The position numbers and the translations under genes are program-made. The notes under the pieces were generated by a model. The model was not told where the DNA came from and did not search any database. It worked only from the letters and a program-made list of their open reading frames with translations. Below, piece after piece: positions 25,001-33,651 of a stretch of 64,000 nucleotides of DNA; position 1 is the first letter of the stretch, and the number at the start of each line of letters is the position of its first letter. Source of the DNA: CADCTB01 sp963768975 (lineage in GTDB: Bacteria; Actinomycetota; Acidimicrobiia; Acidimicrobiales; AC-14); contig CAVYKB010000014.1 in the NCBI GenBank assembly GCA_963768975.1, forward strand, positions 62,001-126,000. Reading direction: 5' to 3'.

Positions 25001-25382
25001 CGAGGTGGCCGGCCACCGTCGCCAGCCAGGGCTCCTCCATGCCGGCGTCGATCAGGTCGAGCAGGGGCCAGACTGCGCGCTCTGGAAGCCACGGGTCCTC
25101 GTCGCGATCCACGCCCGATGCGCCGGCGACCGCGCCCCCGATCAGCCGCCCCGGGAATGGGAAGTCGACGTTGGCACACACGCCGTCGGCCCGGCCGGGT
25201 GACGTGCCCAGCCGGCCGGAGAGGCGCTGGGTCAGCCATCGCTCGACGCCCCGGGTGGGCACCGAGATCACCTCGGTCTGAAGGGGATCGGCGAGGCCGG
25301 TCGAGACGACGTCGCCCAGGGCTTCCACCAGCGCATCGGCGCGTTCGGAGCGGTGGACGACGAGGCGGGGGACCGGCAGCAC
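22065..25382 (-). CDS. recC: Exodeoxyribonuclease V gamma subunit RecC
   Basis: 1105-residue RecC, the inactive-helicase subunit that recognises Chi and splits the strands. The N-terminus reads LVVHRSERADALVEALGDV; further family landmarks are VPTRGVERWLTQRLS, VHACHGRARQVEVLRDAVL, VIVMCPDIEAFAPLI and VCLLGLDDGAFPR. It starts with GTG 25382, only 12 bases after the stop of the 256-residue gene upstream. It overlaps recB. Confidence 0.93.
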   Translation of the reverse strand: MLPVPRLVVHRSERADALVEALGDVVSTGLADPLQTEVISVPTRGVERWLTQRLSGRLGTSPGRADGVCANVDFPFPGRLIGGAVAGASGVDRDEDPWLPERAVWPLLDLIDAGMEEPWLATVAGHLAGSARSRRFSTARHLTDLFDRYAVHRPEMLRAWATGADVDDAGGALPSDCRWQAELWRRLRARVGAPSPAERLERACDRLVADPSLADLPERFSLFGLTRLPASYLQVLRALAASRDVHLFLLHPSPALWDLVAGAGPPPRRRVDDHTAGLARHPLLASWGRDAREMQLVLGPVHERHDPVDAGPPDTLLRRIQHAVRQDEPPAGEPLPGHPDARSRLDEGDRSIQVHACHGRARQVEVLRDAVLHLLLDDPTLEPRDVIVMCPDIEAFAPLIQATFGAGADTDDGDDAPIDLRVRLADRSLRQTNPVLGAVWNLLTLADSRVTAPEVVDFAGRDPVRRRFRIDDDDLARISEWVAATGIRWGLDAAHRAPFHLDGLAQNTWSAGLDRVLLGVSMADEDQRLVGDVVPLDDVDSGSIDLAGRFAELVERLGAALDSLAGPQSAAGWVDAVAAAGGALTATTPDDGWQHAQLQRILDDVLAEAAGSPARLELAEFRSLLSDRLRGQPTRANFRTGHLTVCTLVPMRSVPHRVVCLLGLDDGAFPRRTERDGDDLVLTDPHVGDRDGRHEDVQLLLDAVLAATERLVVTYAGRDDRTNAELPPAVPVGELLDVIDRTVRLDGGAPARTSVVVHHPLQPFDGRNFTPGRLVPDRPWSFDPVKLEGARALAGERTPPAPFLAGVLPPKRPEVVALDDLVRFVEHPVRAFLRQRLGISLGDWSVDLADALPVDLDGLESWQVGDRILQARLAGAGMDACVAAELARGHLPPGALSEAAMARMRSTIDRLLAATPAGDPDSVEVHVRLDDGRLLVGTVPGLIGDVARTVTYSKLKPKHRLGAWARYLALEARYSTVTIGRRRAGGEPYRDITVACLAAGALDGATARRHLHDLVALFDKGLCEPIPVYCATSAAYATAPANRAATAGRKAWESARYPGEGAEPEHQLVLGRIPPFDEVLADPRFEDDARRLWAGVLATETVEDR

Positions 25383-25394
25383 CGTGGGTCGAAC

Positions 25395-26165
25395 CTACCC
25401 GGCTCTTCGGCGCCGGCGCTCCCTTCGAGGCGGCAGCGCGACGTCGAGGCCCATGTCCTGAAGAATGCCGGCGCAGGCCCGGGCCTCCTCAAACCCGGCG
25501 ACGGCAGCCACCTCGGCGAGCAACGCCGGCAGCGGCGGGCGGCCGGCGAGCACCCAACGCGAGAACGAACCTTCGTCGAACCACGCCGCGTCCTCCGGGG
25601 CGACCGCCGGGTCCGGCCAGTGCCCCTCGGCGGTGAGCTGGCGGAGCCGCTCCCAGCGAAGGTCGATGCCGGCCTCCAGGAGGGCCAGCGCCGGCGACGG
25701 GTCGGCGGCCGTGATCACGGCCTGGAGCCACGCCATTGCCAGCAGGTGGGCGACGGGCTCCTGCGGCGGGGCGGTCGGCAGGCCGAGCGCCCGCTGGAGG
25801 CAGTCGACGGTCAGGCCGTACTCGGGCGCGTCCTTGATGAGCTGGCCGGCGTGGCGCACGCGGCCGACGATCTCGCCGACCCGAGGCACGAGGACGACGA
25901 CCTCGGCGGTCGACGACGGGCCGCAGCCCGACAGCGGCCCCGCCCGGCCACGGGCGGCGACCCCGAGGGCCGCCCACTCGGCCGGCGCCTCGGTGCCCAG
26001 CAGGAACTCTGCCGGCGCCACGCCGTCGAGGGGCAGGATGCCGACATCGGGGCCGTCGGGGCGGAAGACGACATGGACCAGGGCGGACTCGCCACCACCG
26101 GCGAGGGACTCGGTGAGGGCCTCCGCCAGGAGGCAGAGAAAGGCATGGTGATCGGGCTCGGGCAC
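25395..26165 (-). CDS. Unknown protein preceding recC
   Basis: 256-residue soluble protein, not recognised. The first half is beta-rich (ALVHVVFRPDGPDVGILPL); the second half is helical with VAHLLAMAWLQAVITAA and a tryptophan-rich region WFDEGSFSRWVLAG. It ends in an arginine-rich tail. It starts with GTG 26165, and its stop is 12 bases before recC, so it is probably co-transcribed with recCBD. A role as an accessory or as an unrelated metabolic gene cannot be decided. Confidence 0.65.
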   Translation of the reverse strand: MPEPDHHAFLCLLAEALTESLAGGGESALVHVVFRPDGPDVGILPLDGVAPAEFLLGTEAPAEWAALGVAARGRAGPLSGCGPSSTAEVVVLVPRVGEIVGRVRHAGQLIKDAPEYGLTVDCLQRALGLPTAPPQEPVAHLLAMAWLQAVITAADPSPALALLEAGIDLRWERLRQLTAEGHWPDPAVAPEDAAWFDEGSFSRWVLAGRPPLPALLAEVAAVAGFEEARACAGILQDMGLDVALPPRRERRRRRAG

Positions 26166-26268
26166 GCGCGCCGTCCTTCGGAAGAGGGATGCAACCGAGG
26201 CGCGTCGTCAACCCCGACGGCGAGGGGCGCCCTGACTGTGCCCGCGCCGCCCGCCGGCGTCAAGGGTT

Positions 26269-26859
26269 TCAGGGCAGCGGGCGGACGGGGCCGAGCTTGC
26301 GGAACTCCTCGCGCATGAGCTCCACCGTGCGGCGCAGCTCGTCGGTCATCGGTGACGGGATCCGGTTCTGATAGATGCCGGCCAGCGTCTGGTAGTACCA
26401 GAGCTGGTCCGCGGGGCCGGCGTTGAAGCGGAGGGAGACCTCGTCGCCGAACTGGCGGTAGTCGGCCACGATCGACCGGGCGTTGTGGAGCTTGTCGGCC
26501 AGCGAGACGGCAAGGACATCCTTCGGCGTCGAGGGCAAGATCATGCGGGCGATGTACCGCTCCTTGCGGAGCCGCCACGGCGGCTTCGGGGTCTCGTCGG
26601 TGTCAGTGCAGCCCCATACGATGCCGGCGACTCGGGGGCCGAAGGCGGCCTCGATGTCCGCCGCGGTGACGTCGGTGTCCTCGATGGTGTCGTGGAGCAG
26701 GCCGGCGATGGCCATGTCCTCGTCGCCGCCGGCCTCCAGGACGAGCGACGCGACGGCCAGCAGGTGGGAGACGTACGGGATGTCGCCGCCCCTGCGGGTC
26801 TGGGTGCCGTGGGCGGCCATCGCAAAGGAAACTGCGTCGGCAAAGCGTCGGGTCAGCAC
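26269..26859 (-). CDS. HD-domain hydrolase, RelA/SpoT hydrolase-like
   Basis: 196-residue protein with the HD metal-site pattern of small alarmone hydrolases: AMAAHGTQTRRGGDIPYVSHLLAVA, then GLLHDTIEDTDVT (the HD pair) and VSLADKLHNARSI. It lacks synthetase, TGS and ACT domains, so it resembles short SpoT/MESH1-type hydrolases that remove the 3' diphosphate of ppGpp. Other nucleotides are possible. GTG 26859 has a GGAGGG ribosome site just upstream. Confidence 0.82.
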   Translation of the reverse strand: MLTRRFADAVSFAMAAHGTQTRRGGDIPYVSHLLAVASLVLEAGGDEDMAIAGLLHDTIEDTDVTAADIEAAFGPRVAGIVWGCTDTDETPKPPWRLRKERYIARMILPSTPKDVLAVSLADKLHNARSIVADYRQFGDEVSLRFNAGPADQLWYYQTLAGIYQNRIPSPMTDELRRTVELMREEFRKLGPVRPLP

Positions 26860-27001
26860 CGGCCCTCCTCTCCTCGGTGGGGAACCCTACGCTGCGCCTA
26901 CGGATCGATCCGTGCGAGCCGTGGCGCTGAGCACTGCCCGGCGGCGATCGCCGCGGCAGCGAGGACGCGGTCGCCATAGGCTCCGGCCGAGGACCAGCTC
27001 G

Positions 27002-27838
27002 ATGCCCGTCACCTACTCCGTCCGCCGGTCCCGGTTCCCCCCACCCTCGCTGGCGGAGATCTTCGCCGGCCCGCAGCTGGTCGATGCCTCGGGATCGTTG
27101 GCCCAGACCGACCAGTTCCTCACCGCCCGGCCCGGGACCGTCGAGTTGGTGCCCGGCTGGTGCGGGTTCAAGCGTGACGGCGTGGTGTTCTTCCCCGAGA
27201 AGCCCACCGCCTACCAGGAGGGCGTGGAGCTGTCCGAGCCGGTACTCGACCTGGTGCACGCGCCGGACATCCTGGAACTGGTCGGCATGGCCCTGCACAT
27301 CCACGCCGAGGTCTCCAACCCCTACTCTGCCGAGGACTACCTGGCTGACCCGCGGACCTTCTTCCTGCCCTTCCTCGACGTTGTCGAGGTGGCGATCGGC
27401 AGGGTGGACGTGGTGATGTCGGAGGCCTTCGTCACGGCCGAGGATGTCGCCGGCGACCGCCGGACCTACCGGTTCCAGACCAAGGGTGCCGGGGGCTCCC
27501 GGAAGAAGAACGAGCTTCTGGCACGAATCGTCACGTCCCAGCGCGTCACATGCGACTTCGAGGCGGCCGAGGCGGACGTGGCGCGACGAAGCCTGGCGCC
27601 GTATCTTGCCGAAGCGCAGGCTCGGGCCGGCGTGGGGGAGGGTGCGGTGGCTGATGAGGTGGTGTTGGCCCAGGCGCGGCAGCTGCGACGTCGCGCCCTG
27701 CAGGCGCGGGGCACCACCGTCCTCGCCGAAACCAGGGCCGGCGTGACCCAGCTCCTCGCCGACCTCCTGCCGGAGTACCGGCGCATTCCCGATGTCGAGT
27801 CGATGCTGGCCCCCGAGCACGCCGCGCTGCTGCCATGA
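27002..27838 (+). CDS. Unknown soluble protein, paired with membrane protein downstream
   Basis: 278-residue protein with no recognised family. It begins MPVTYSVRRSRFPPPSLAEIF and has a beta-rich middle (GTVELVPGWCGFKRDGVVFF) and a helical C-terminus (LAQARQLRRRALQARGTTVLAE). ATG 27002 is the first sensible start; the frame is open far upstream but only across the antisense HD gene. Its stop overlaps the ATG of the next gene (ATGA), so the two probably act together. Confidence 0.65.
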   Translation: MPVTYSVRRSRFPPPSLAEIFAGPQLVDASGSLAQTDQFLTARPGTVELVPGWCGFKRDGVVFFPEKPTAYQEGVELSEPVLDLVHAPDILELVGMALHIHAEVSNPYSAEDYLADPRTFFLPFLDVVEVAIGRVDVVMSEAFVTAEDVAGDRRTYRFQTKGAGGSRKKNELLARIVTSQRVTCDFEAAEADVARRSLAPYLAEAQARAGVGEGAVADEVVLAQARQLRRRALQARGTTVLAETRAGVTQLLADLLPEYRRIPDVESMLAPEHAALLP

Positions 27839-29160
27839 GCCAGGCGTACTCGGTGCCGCGCCTGGCGGGCTTACCCGCGCCTGCACTCCCGCTCTACGAC
27901 GCCGGCCTGGCGGTGCGGTCCCTCACCGGGACCACGCAGCTCGACCATCGGACGATGCCGTCGAAGGGTGGCACCCAGGCCGGCTTCGTGCCCACCGTGG
28001 CCGCCCACGTCTTCCACCTCGATCCCGCCACCGGGGCTCCGCAGGGCCGAGACCACAACGGCCTGCTGAGGAAGGGAGTTCAAGGACACCTCCTTGCGTG
28101 CGCCGACGCCGGCCTCGCGTTCGTCGCCGCCGACGCCACCACGGTGTGCCTGGCGTCTGCCATTGCCAATGAGGACGACGACGCCAGGGCGCGGGTCGGG
28201 ACGGTGGTCGAGGCGTTCAGCGTGTGGGAGAAGTTCACCCCGCCGACCACCTTGGCCGACGCCGTGCCGGCGGGGGCGCCGAAGTCGATGGTCGTGCCGT
28301 TCGTCGACGTCGTCTCAGTATCGGCGGTGCCGCCTGCCGAGAGCCCGGGACGCGTCCCCGGTGGCGCCCGCAGCTGCCTCCGCCTGGTCACGGAGGACGT
28401 CGCCGGCCGGCGCCGCAGCGTGGTCCTCCTGGTTGCTGACGCGGCCTGGGATCCCGGCCTCCTCCTGGTGCACCGGTTGCGCGGCGAGGTGCGGGCCCTC
28501 CAGCGCCGGCTCAAGGAGGAGGTCACTGCCGGCGTCCGTGCTGGGTACGGGCCGGCGCCGGCGGGTGACGAGCTGCAAGAGATGCAGTCGGAGGTCGAGG
28601 ACACGTGGCTCCTGTGGCGGCGGGAGCAGGGCATGGCCGACGACGGGCCGTGGGGGTACTCCCGCGTCGAGCTCGAGCGGTACCTCGCCGACCTGTCCGC
28701 AGTGATGCCGGCGTACTGGCAGGTTCCCGCCGTCCGCGACCTGCTCGGGCGGGAGTGCCAGGGGATCCAGGGGGCCCTTCCCGCGCCGGACGTGGCCCCG
28801 CCCACCCCGCCCCCGCCGGCGCCCACCCCGCCCCCGCCGGCGCCCATACGGGTCAAGCCACCGGCCACGGGCCTGAACGAGCTGCCGCCGCCGGCGATGG
28901 CCGGGCTCATACTCGTGTTCGGTGTGGTGATGAGCGTGGTCGCCGCCGGCATCGTCTCGTTCGGCGAGCAGCGCAACTGGGACATGTCGGCGGCCGACCG
29001 CCAGCTCCAGGAACCGCCGTCGGCGGTCTACGGGCTGCAGCACCTGCTCTACCAGGCGGCCACCATCGTCCGCGTCCTGGCGGTGCTCGTGGTGGTCGGC
29101 GCCCTCGTCGGCCTGGTCGTCACCGGCAGCCGGTGGCTGCGCAGCCGCTCCGCCGGCTGA
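27835..29160 (+). CDS. Unknown protein with Pro-rich linker and C-terminal membrane segments
   Basis: 441-residue protein, family not recognised. The cytoplasmic N-terminal part (about 1-300) has mixed alpha/beta composition. A proline-rich linker with the repeat TPPPPAP (about 320-345) leads to two membrane segments, GLILVFGVVMSVVAAGIV and VRVLAVLVVVGALVGLVV, separated by about 50 residues. A short basic tail ends the chain. It overlaps the preceding gene by 4 bp. The N-terminal halves of the two products share mood (VVEVAIG, VVSVSAV near proline-phenylalanine) and might be distantly related. Function unknown. Confidence 0.7.
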   Translation: MSQAYSVPRLAGLPAPALPLYDAGLAVRSLTGTTQLDHRTMPSKGGTQAGFVPTVAAHVFHLDPATGAPQGRDHNGLLRKGVQGHLLACADAGLAFVAADATTVCLASAIANEDDDARARVGTVVEAFSVWEKFTPPTTLADAVPAGAPKSMVVPFVDVVSVSAVPPAESPGRVPGGARSCLRLVTEDVAGRRRSVVLLVADAAWDPGLLLVHRLRGEVRALQRRLKEEVTAGVRAGYGPAPAGDELQEMQSEVEDTWLLWRREQGMADDGPWGYSRVELERYLADLSAVMPAYWQVPAVRDLLGRECQGIQGALPAPDVAPPTPPPPAPTPPPPAPIRVKPPATGLNELPPPAMAGLILVFGVVMSVVAAGIVSFGEQRNWDMSAADRQLQEPPSAVYGLQHLLYQAATIVRVLAVLVVVGALVGLVVTGSRWLRSRSAG

Positions 29161-29169
29161 GCCGACCGC

Positions 29170-30102
29170 TCAGCGGGTCCGGCGATCCTCGACGAGGGTG
29201 ACCGTCGCCGGCAGGACCGGAGAGCAGGGGTGGCACTCCAGCTCCAGGGTGGCGTGGTCGATGCCGAAGCGCTCCGCCAGCATGGCCTTGAGCTGGTCGG
29301 CGCGCTGTTGCGCATCGTGCAGGCTCATTCCGCCCCGCAGCACGACGTGACCGGACAGCGCCGGCGTGTCGGATGCCAGGTTCCACAGGTGGAGGTGGTG
29401 CACGAGTTCGACGTCGGGCTGGGCGGTCAGGGCGGTCTCGACCGCCTCGGCATCGAGGCCGCGCGGCGTGCCCTCGAGGAGCACCTGGGTGGCGTCGCGC
29501 AGCAGACCCCACGCCGACCACAGCACGAGGACGCCGATCAGCATGGATGCGGCAGCGTCGGCCCACGTCGCGTTCCAGAGCAGGACGGCCGCGCCAGCCA
29601 ACACTGCGCCGACGGAGCTGCCAGCGTCGGCGGTCATGTGGGCGAAGGCGCCGTGCATGTTGAGGCTGTGGCCGCGAGCCCGGTGGAGGACCCGGGCGCT
29701 GGCGACATTGACCGCCAGACCCAGCAGGGCGACGACCAGCAGGCCGCCGCCGGCGACGTCGGCGGGGTCGTGCAGGCGGCCCAACGCTTCGTAGAAGATC
29801 CAGACAGTCACCGCCACCAGCCCGAAGCCGTTGAGCTGGGCGGCGAGCACGTCGGCTCGTTGTAGCCCGTAGGAGTGGCGGGCGGTCGCCGGCCGCTCGA
29901 TCAGGCGCTGGGCGACGAGGGCGATCCCGAGGGCGGCGACGTCGGAGCCCATGTGGGCGGCGTCGGCCAGCAGGGCCAGGGAGCCGAACGCCGCGGCCGC
30001 CACGACCTCGACGACGAGGAAGGCAGCGTTGAACCCCAGCGCCACCCACAGGGCCCGTTTCCGCATGCCGGCCACATCGTGCGAGTGACCGTTGTGGAAC
30101 AC
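29170..30102 (-). CDS. Cation diffusion facilitator (CzcD-like zinc/heavy-metal exporter)
   Basis: 310-residue inner-membrane antiporter. The start HNGHSHD is a histidine-rich metal-binding tip. Six membrane segments are visible; TM2 has the metal site SLALLADAAHMGSDV and TM5 has HMTADAGSSVGAVL. The C-terminal cytoplasmic domain (VELVHHLHLWNL) is the usual dimerising metal sensor. It starts with GTG 30102. It exports Zn2+ or related ions in exchange for protons; the exact metal is not determinable. Its 3' end faces the membrane gene at 27835-29160. Confidence 0.92.
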   Translation of the reverse strand: MFHNGHSHDVAGMRKRALWVALGFNAAFLVVEVVAAAAFGSLALLADAAHMGSDVAALGIALVAQRLIERPATARHSYGLQRADVLAAQLNGFGLVAVTVWIFYEALGRLHDPADVAGGGLLVVALLGLAVNVASARVLHRARGHSLNMHGAFAHMTADAGSSVGAVLAGAAVLLWNATWADAAASMLIGVLVLWSAWGLLRDATQVLLEGTPRGLDAEAVETALTAQPDVELVHHLHLWNLASDTPALSGHVVLRGGMSLHDAQQRADQLKAMLAERFGIDHATLELECHPCSPVLPATVTLVEDRRTR

Positions 30103-30159
30103 GTGCTGGTGGGCGATACGGCGATTCTACCGGCGGTCGATTCGTAGCAGGATGGCCGG

Positions 30160-31272
30160 ATGACCGGGGCGCGCCAGGATCCGCTTCAGGCCGCGCCGGC
30201 CGTGCGGGAGGCGATCACCCGGCTGGCGCAGACGCTCTACCAGATCGACGCCATGCCGGAGCTGGCCCTGGTGCGAGACCGAGACCAGCTGAAGGGCCGG
30301 TCGGCCACGGTGGCCGGTGATGCGGCGGCGCTGGTCGACGGCCTCTGGACGCAGTACCCGCAGTTGAGTGAGGCGGCGGAGAAGGTGGAGGCCGCCCTCG
30401 CTCGCGCCGACCGCGACGGGTTGGCGACGCTCCTCCGCACCGCCGAGCCACTGCTGCGCAGGTTGGAAGGCGACGCCGAGCGGGCCTCGTCGCTCGTCGG
30501 GCAACTGGGCACGGCCTGGCGCAACGCCGTTCCCCGTCTCGACGCCCTCCGGGACCGCCTGGCCGCGGCGGCGGCGACCGCCGACACCCTGGGCATGCCC
30601 GGCGACCCCGAGCTGGCCGCCGCCCGCACGGTCGTCGACGACGTCACCGGCCAGGCTGTCGCCGACCCTCTCGGGGCCGAGGTCGACGACGCCGACCGGC
30701 TGGTGGAGCGCGTCGAACAGCGGATGTCCGAGCTGGTCCGGACCCGGGCGGGCATCGGAGCCGATCTCGACGACGCCACCGCCCTGCTCGACGAAGTCGC
30801 AGGGCTCATCGCCGCCGGCGCCGGCGCGCGGGAGGCTGCCGAGGCCAGGATCGCCGAGCCGGGGGGCCTGGTCGAGCCGCTGGACCCCTCGGTGCTCGAC
30901 GCCGGCGCCCGCGCCCTGCGCCCGTGGTTGGAGCGGATCCGGGCCCAGGCCAACGCCGGCGCCTGGCCGGCGGCGGCCAAGGGACTGGAGGCGTGGCGGG
31001 AGGAGGCTCATGAACTGCGGGCCCGGGCGGAGGCGGTCGCGGCGACCAACCGGGCGCCGTTGGAGCGGCGGAATGACTTGCGCGGCCTGCTCGACGCCTT
31101 TCGCGCCAAGGCCGCTGTCCACGGGCTGGCCGAGGATCCGGCCCTCACCGACCGGTACCGGGCCGCCAGGGAGGCGCTCTACGCCTACCGTTGCGACGTG
31201 CGCCGAGCCGAGACCCTGGTGCGGGAGTACGGGCGGGCCATCGAGCACCCGCTCTCGCGAGGCGGTGGCTGA
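30160..31272 (+). CDS. Unknown coiled-coil protein, first gene of the PknG operon
   Basis: 370-residue, almost wholly helical, Ala/Arg/Glu-rich protein with long heptad-like stretches and no signal or membrane segment. A cytoplasmic scaffold or adaptor role is possible. The stop overlaps the start of pknG (TGATG), which places it in the same operon and suggests it serves the kinase pathway. No family was recognised. Confidence 0.75.
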   Translation: MTGARQDPLQAAPAVREAITRLAQTLYQIDAMPELALVRDRDQLKGRSATVAGDAAALVDGLWTQYPQLSEAAEKVEAALARADRDGLATLLRTAEPLLRRLEGDAERASSLVGQLGTAWRNAVPRLDALRDRLAAAAATADTLGMPGDPELAAARTVVDDVTGQAVADPLGAEVDDADRLVERVEQRMSELVRTRAGIGADLDDATALLDEVAGLIAAGAGAREAAEARIAEPGGLVEPLDPSVLDAGARALRPWLERIRAQANAGAWPAAAKGLEAWREEAHELRARAEAVAATNRAPLERRNDLRGLLDAFRAKAAVHGLAEDPALTDRYRAAREALYAYRCDVRRAETLVREYGRAIEHPLSRGGG

Positions 31273-33479
31273 TGCCGATGCAGCGCTGCGCCGAACCCGG
31301 GTGCACCGGGCGGATCCTTTCCGACGGCTACTGCGACACGTGCGGGACCAGGGCCCCGGACCCGGTCGCCGCCCCGGCGGCCAAGGCGCCGGCCAAGGGA
31401 TCGGCCAACCCGGCAGTCACGGCCACGCCGGCGGCGCTGGTGGGAGCGCCCCGGAACCTCGAGACGGGCTCGACCCGCTCCGGAGGCTCCCGACGGACGC
31501 TGAGTGGCCGCACCCGGAGCACGAGCCGGCGCTCCACCATCGGCGCCGGCCTGGTCGACGTGCCGCCGGCGCCGTCGATCGACCCGGCCACGATCGTCAT
31601 GGCCAACCCCGAGGTGTCCGAGGAGAAGCGGTTCTGCTCCAACTGCGGCTCCCCGGTCGGCCGGAGCAAGGGCCGCCAGCCCGGCCGGTTGAAGGGCTTC
31701 TGCCCCAAGTGCCGCAACGCCTTCGACTTCGTCCCCAAGCTCAACCCTGGCGACCTGGTCGGCCGCCAGTACGAGATCGCCGGCGCTCTGGCCCACGGCG
31801 GCCTCGGGTGGATCTACCTGGCCAGGGACAAGGCGGTGAACGACCGCTGGTCGGTGCTCAAGGGGCTGCTCGACTCCGGTGACGAGGCGGCCATGGCCGT
31901 CGCCGTGGCCGAGCGCCGCTACCTGGCCGAGATCGAGCATCCCAACATCGTGAAGATCTTCAACTTCGTGACCCACGCCGGCGCCGGCTACATCGTCATG
32001 GAGTACGTCGGCGGGCCGTCGCTCAAGCAGATCCTCAAGCAGCGGCGGGAGGCCAACAGCGGAGTGGCCGACCCGCTGCCCGTCGACCGGGCCATCGCCT
32101 ACGTGCTGGCGATCATGCCGGCGTTCGGCTACCTCCACCGGCGGGGCCTCGTCTACTGCGACTTCAAGCCGGACAACCTCATCCAGGTCGGCGACCAGGT
32201 GAAGCTCATCGACCTGGGCGGCGTGCGCCGGCTCGACGACCCCTCGGGCGACGTCTACGGGACCATCGGCTTCCAGGCGCCCGAGATCGCCGACGCCGGC
32301 CCTTCGATCTCCTCCGACGTCTACACCATCGGCCGCACGCTGGCCGTGCTCACGCTCGACTTCAAGGGCTACCAGTCGACCTTCCGGCACTCCTTGCCCG
32401 AACCTGCCGAACACCCGGCCCTGGCCGCCAACCCGTCCTTCTACCGCCTGCTGCTGAAGGCGACGGCCCAGCATCCCGACGACCGCTTCCAATCGGTCCC
32501 CGAGCTGTCCGACCAGATGGTCGGCGTGTTGCGGGAGGTCGTCGCCGTGGCCACCGGCACACCGCAGCCGGGACCCAGCGCGGTGTTCGCCGGCGCCGCC
32601 GCCGACGACGGGCTGCCCGTGCTCACCGTCGACCCCAACGACGACGCCGCCGGCTTCGTCGCCAACCTGTCGAGCGACGACCCCGAGGCCGTGCTCCGCA
32701 GCATCGCCGACGCCCTGGCGCTGCAGCAGGTGACCGACACGGTAGAGCTTCGCTTGCGGCGGGCCCGGGCCTCCATCGAGCTGGGCCGGCGGGACGAAGC
32801 GACGGCCGAGCTCGGCCGGATCGAGGCGGACGACCCGTGGGAGTGGCGGGTCGCCTGGCTCCGGGGCGTGATGGCACTCGCTGCCGACGACCATGCCGGC
32901 GCGGTGAAGGCCTTCGACCGGTGCCTGTTCGAGGTGCCGGGCGAGCTGGCACCCAAGCTGGCGGCCGCCATCGCCGCCGAGCGGGCGGGGAACACCGCCG
33001 GCGCCGCCGCCCTCTACGACGTGGTGTCCACGGTCGACCCCTCCTATGTGGGCGCGGCCACCGGCCTGGCCCGCTGCCGGCTGAAGGCCGGTGACGTGCC
33101 GGGCGCACTCGCCGCATTTTCGCGGGTGCCGGCGACCCATCGGGCCCATGGCGAGGCTCAGCTGGCCGCGGTGCGGGCCCTCGTCGGGGCCGCGCGCTTC
33201 GCCGAGGCGGGGCAGGTGCTCGAGCAGGTCCGGGTCGCCGGCCGCCAGTCCGCCCAGCTCGACGTCGAGCTGTTCGAGGCCGCGCTGGCCGGCCTGACGT
33301 CGGGCTCGGTGAAGGCGCAGCCCTCGGTCGCCGTGCGGGGCCAGAAACTCGATGAGCCCGGCGTACGCCAGGGGCTGGAGCGGGCCTACCGCATGCTGGC
33401 GAAGCTCAGCCCCGACGACCCAAACCGCTGGCGGCTGGTGGACCGTGCCAACGAGGTGCGACGGGTCTCGGTCGTATGA
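31272..33479 (+). CDS. pknG: PknG-type serine/threonine protein kinase
   Basis: 735-residue soluble kinase with the PknG layout. It has zinc-ribbon or rubredoxin-like cysteines (C6, C11, C21, C24 and C122, C125, C144, C147), then the kinase domain (about 165-430) and TPR-like helical repeats to the end (about 520-735). Catalytic residues are present: Lys197 in VLKGL, YCDFKPDN with Asp297, and DLG at 314-316 in place of DFG, as in PknG. In mycobacteria PknG phosphorylates the FHA protein GarA to steer glutamate metabolism; an FHA protein is encoded downstream here. ATG 31272 overlaps the previous stop. Confidence 0.93.
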   Translation: MPMQRCAEPGCTGRILSDGYCDTCGTRAPDPVAAPAAKAPAKGSANPAVTATPAALVGAPRNLETGSTRSGGSRRTLSGRTRSTSRRSTIGAGLVDVPPAPSIDPATIVMANPEVSEEKRFCSNCGSPVGRSKGRQPGRLKGFCPKCRNAFDFVPKLNPGDLVGRQYEIAGALAHGGLGWIYLARDKAVNDRWSVLKGLLDSGDEAAMAVAVAERRYLAEIEHPNIVKIFNFVTHAGAGYIVMEYVGGPSLKQILKQRREANSGVADPLPVDRAIAYVLAIMPAFGYLHRRGLVYCDFKPDNLIQVGDQVKLIDLGGVRRLDDPSGDVYGTIGFQAPEIADAGPSISSDVYTIGRTLAVLTLDFKGYQSTFRHSLPEPAEHPALAANPSFYRLLLKATAQHPDDRFQSVPELSDQMVGVLREVVAVATGTPQPGPSAVFAGAAADDGLPVLTVDPNDDAAGFVANLSSDDPEAVLRSIADALALQQVTDTVELRLRRARASIELGRRDEATAELGRIEADDPWEWRVAWLRGVMALAADDHAGAVKAFDRCLFEVPGELAPKLAAAIAAERAGNTAGAAALYDVVSTVDPSYVGAATGLARCRLKAGDVPGALAAFSRVPATHRAHGEAQLAAVRALVGAARFAEAGQVLEQVRVAGRQSAQLDVELFEAALAGLTSGSVKAQPSVAVRGQKLDEPGVRQGLERAYRMLAKLSPDDPNRWRLVDRANEVRRVSVV

Positions 33480-33651
33480 TCGCCTCGCAACCAGAAGTTG
33501 CTCGGCGGGGCAATCGCGCTCCGGCCGCCCGGCGGAGCCGGTCGACCTCCGCCGTCGCTTTCTGCCGGCGGCCGGAGAAGCCGGCTGCGCCGGCGTGGGC
33601 GTCCGCCGGGTTCACGGCCGGCCCGCAGACGGATGCTGGGACGTTCTGACG

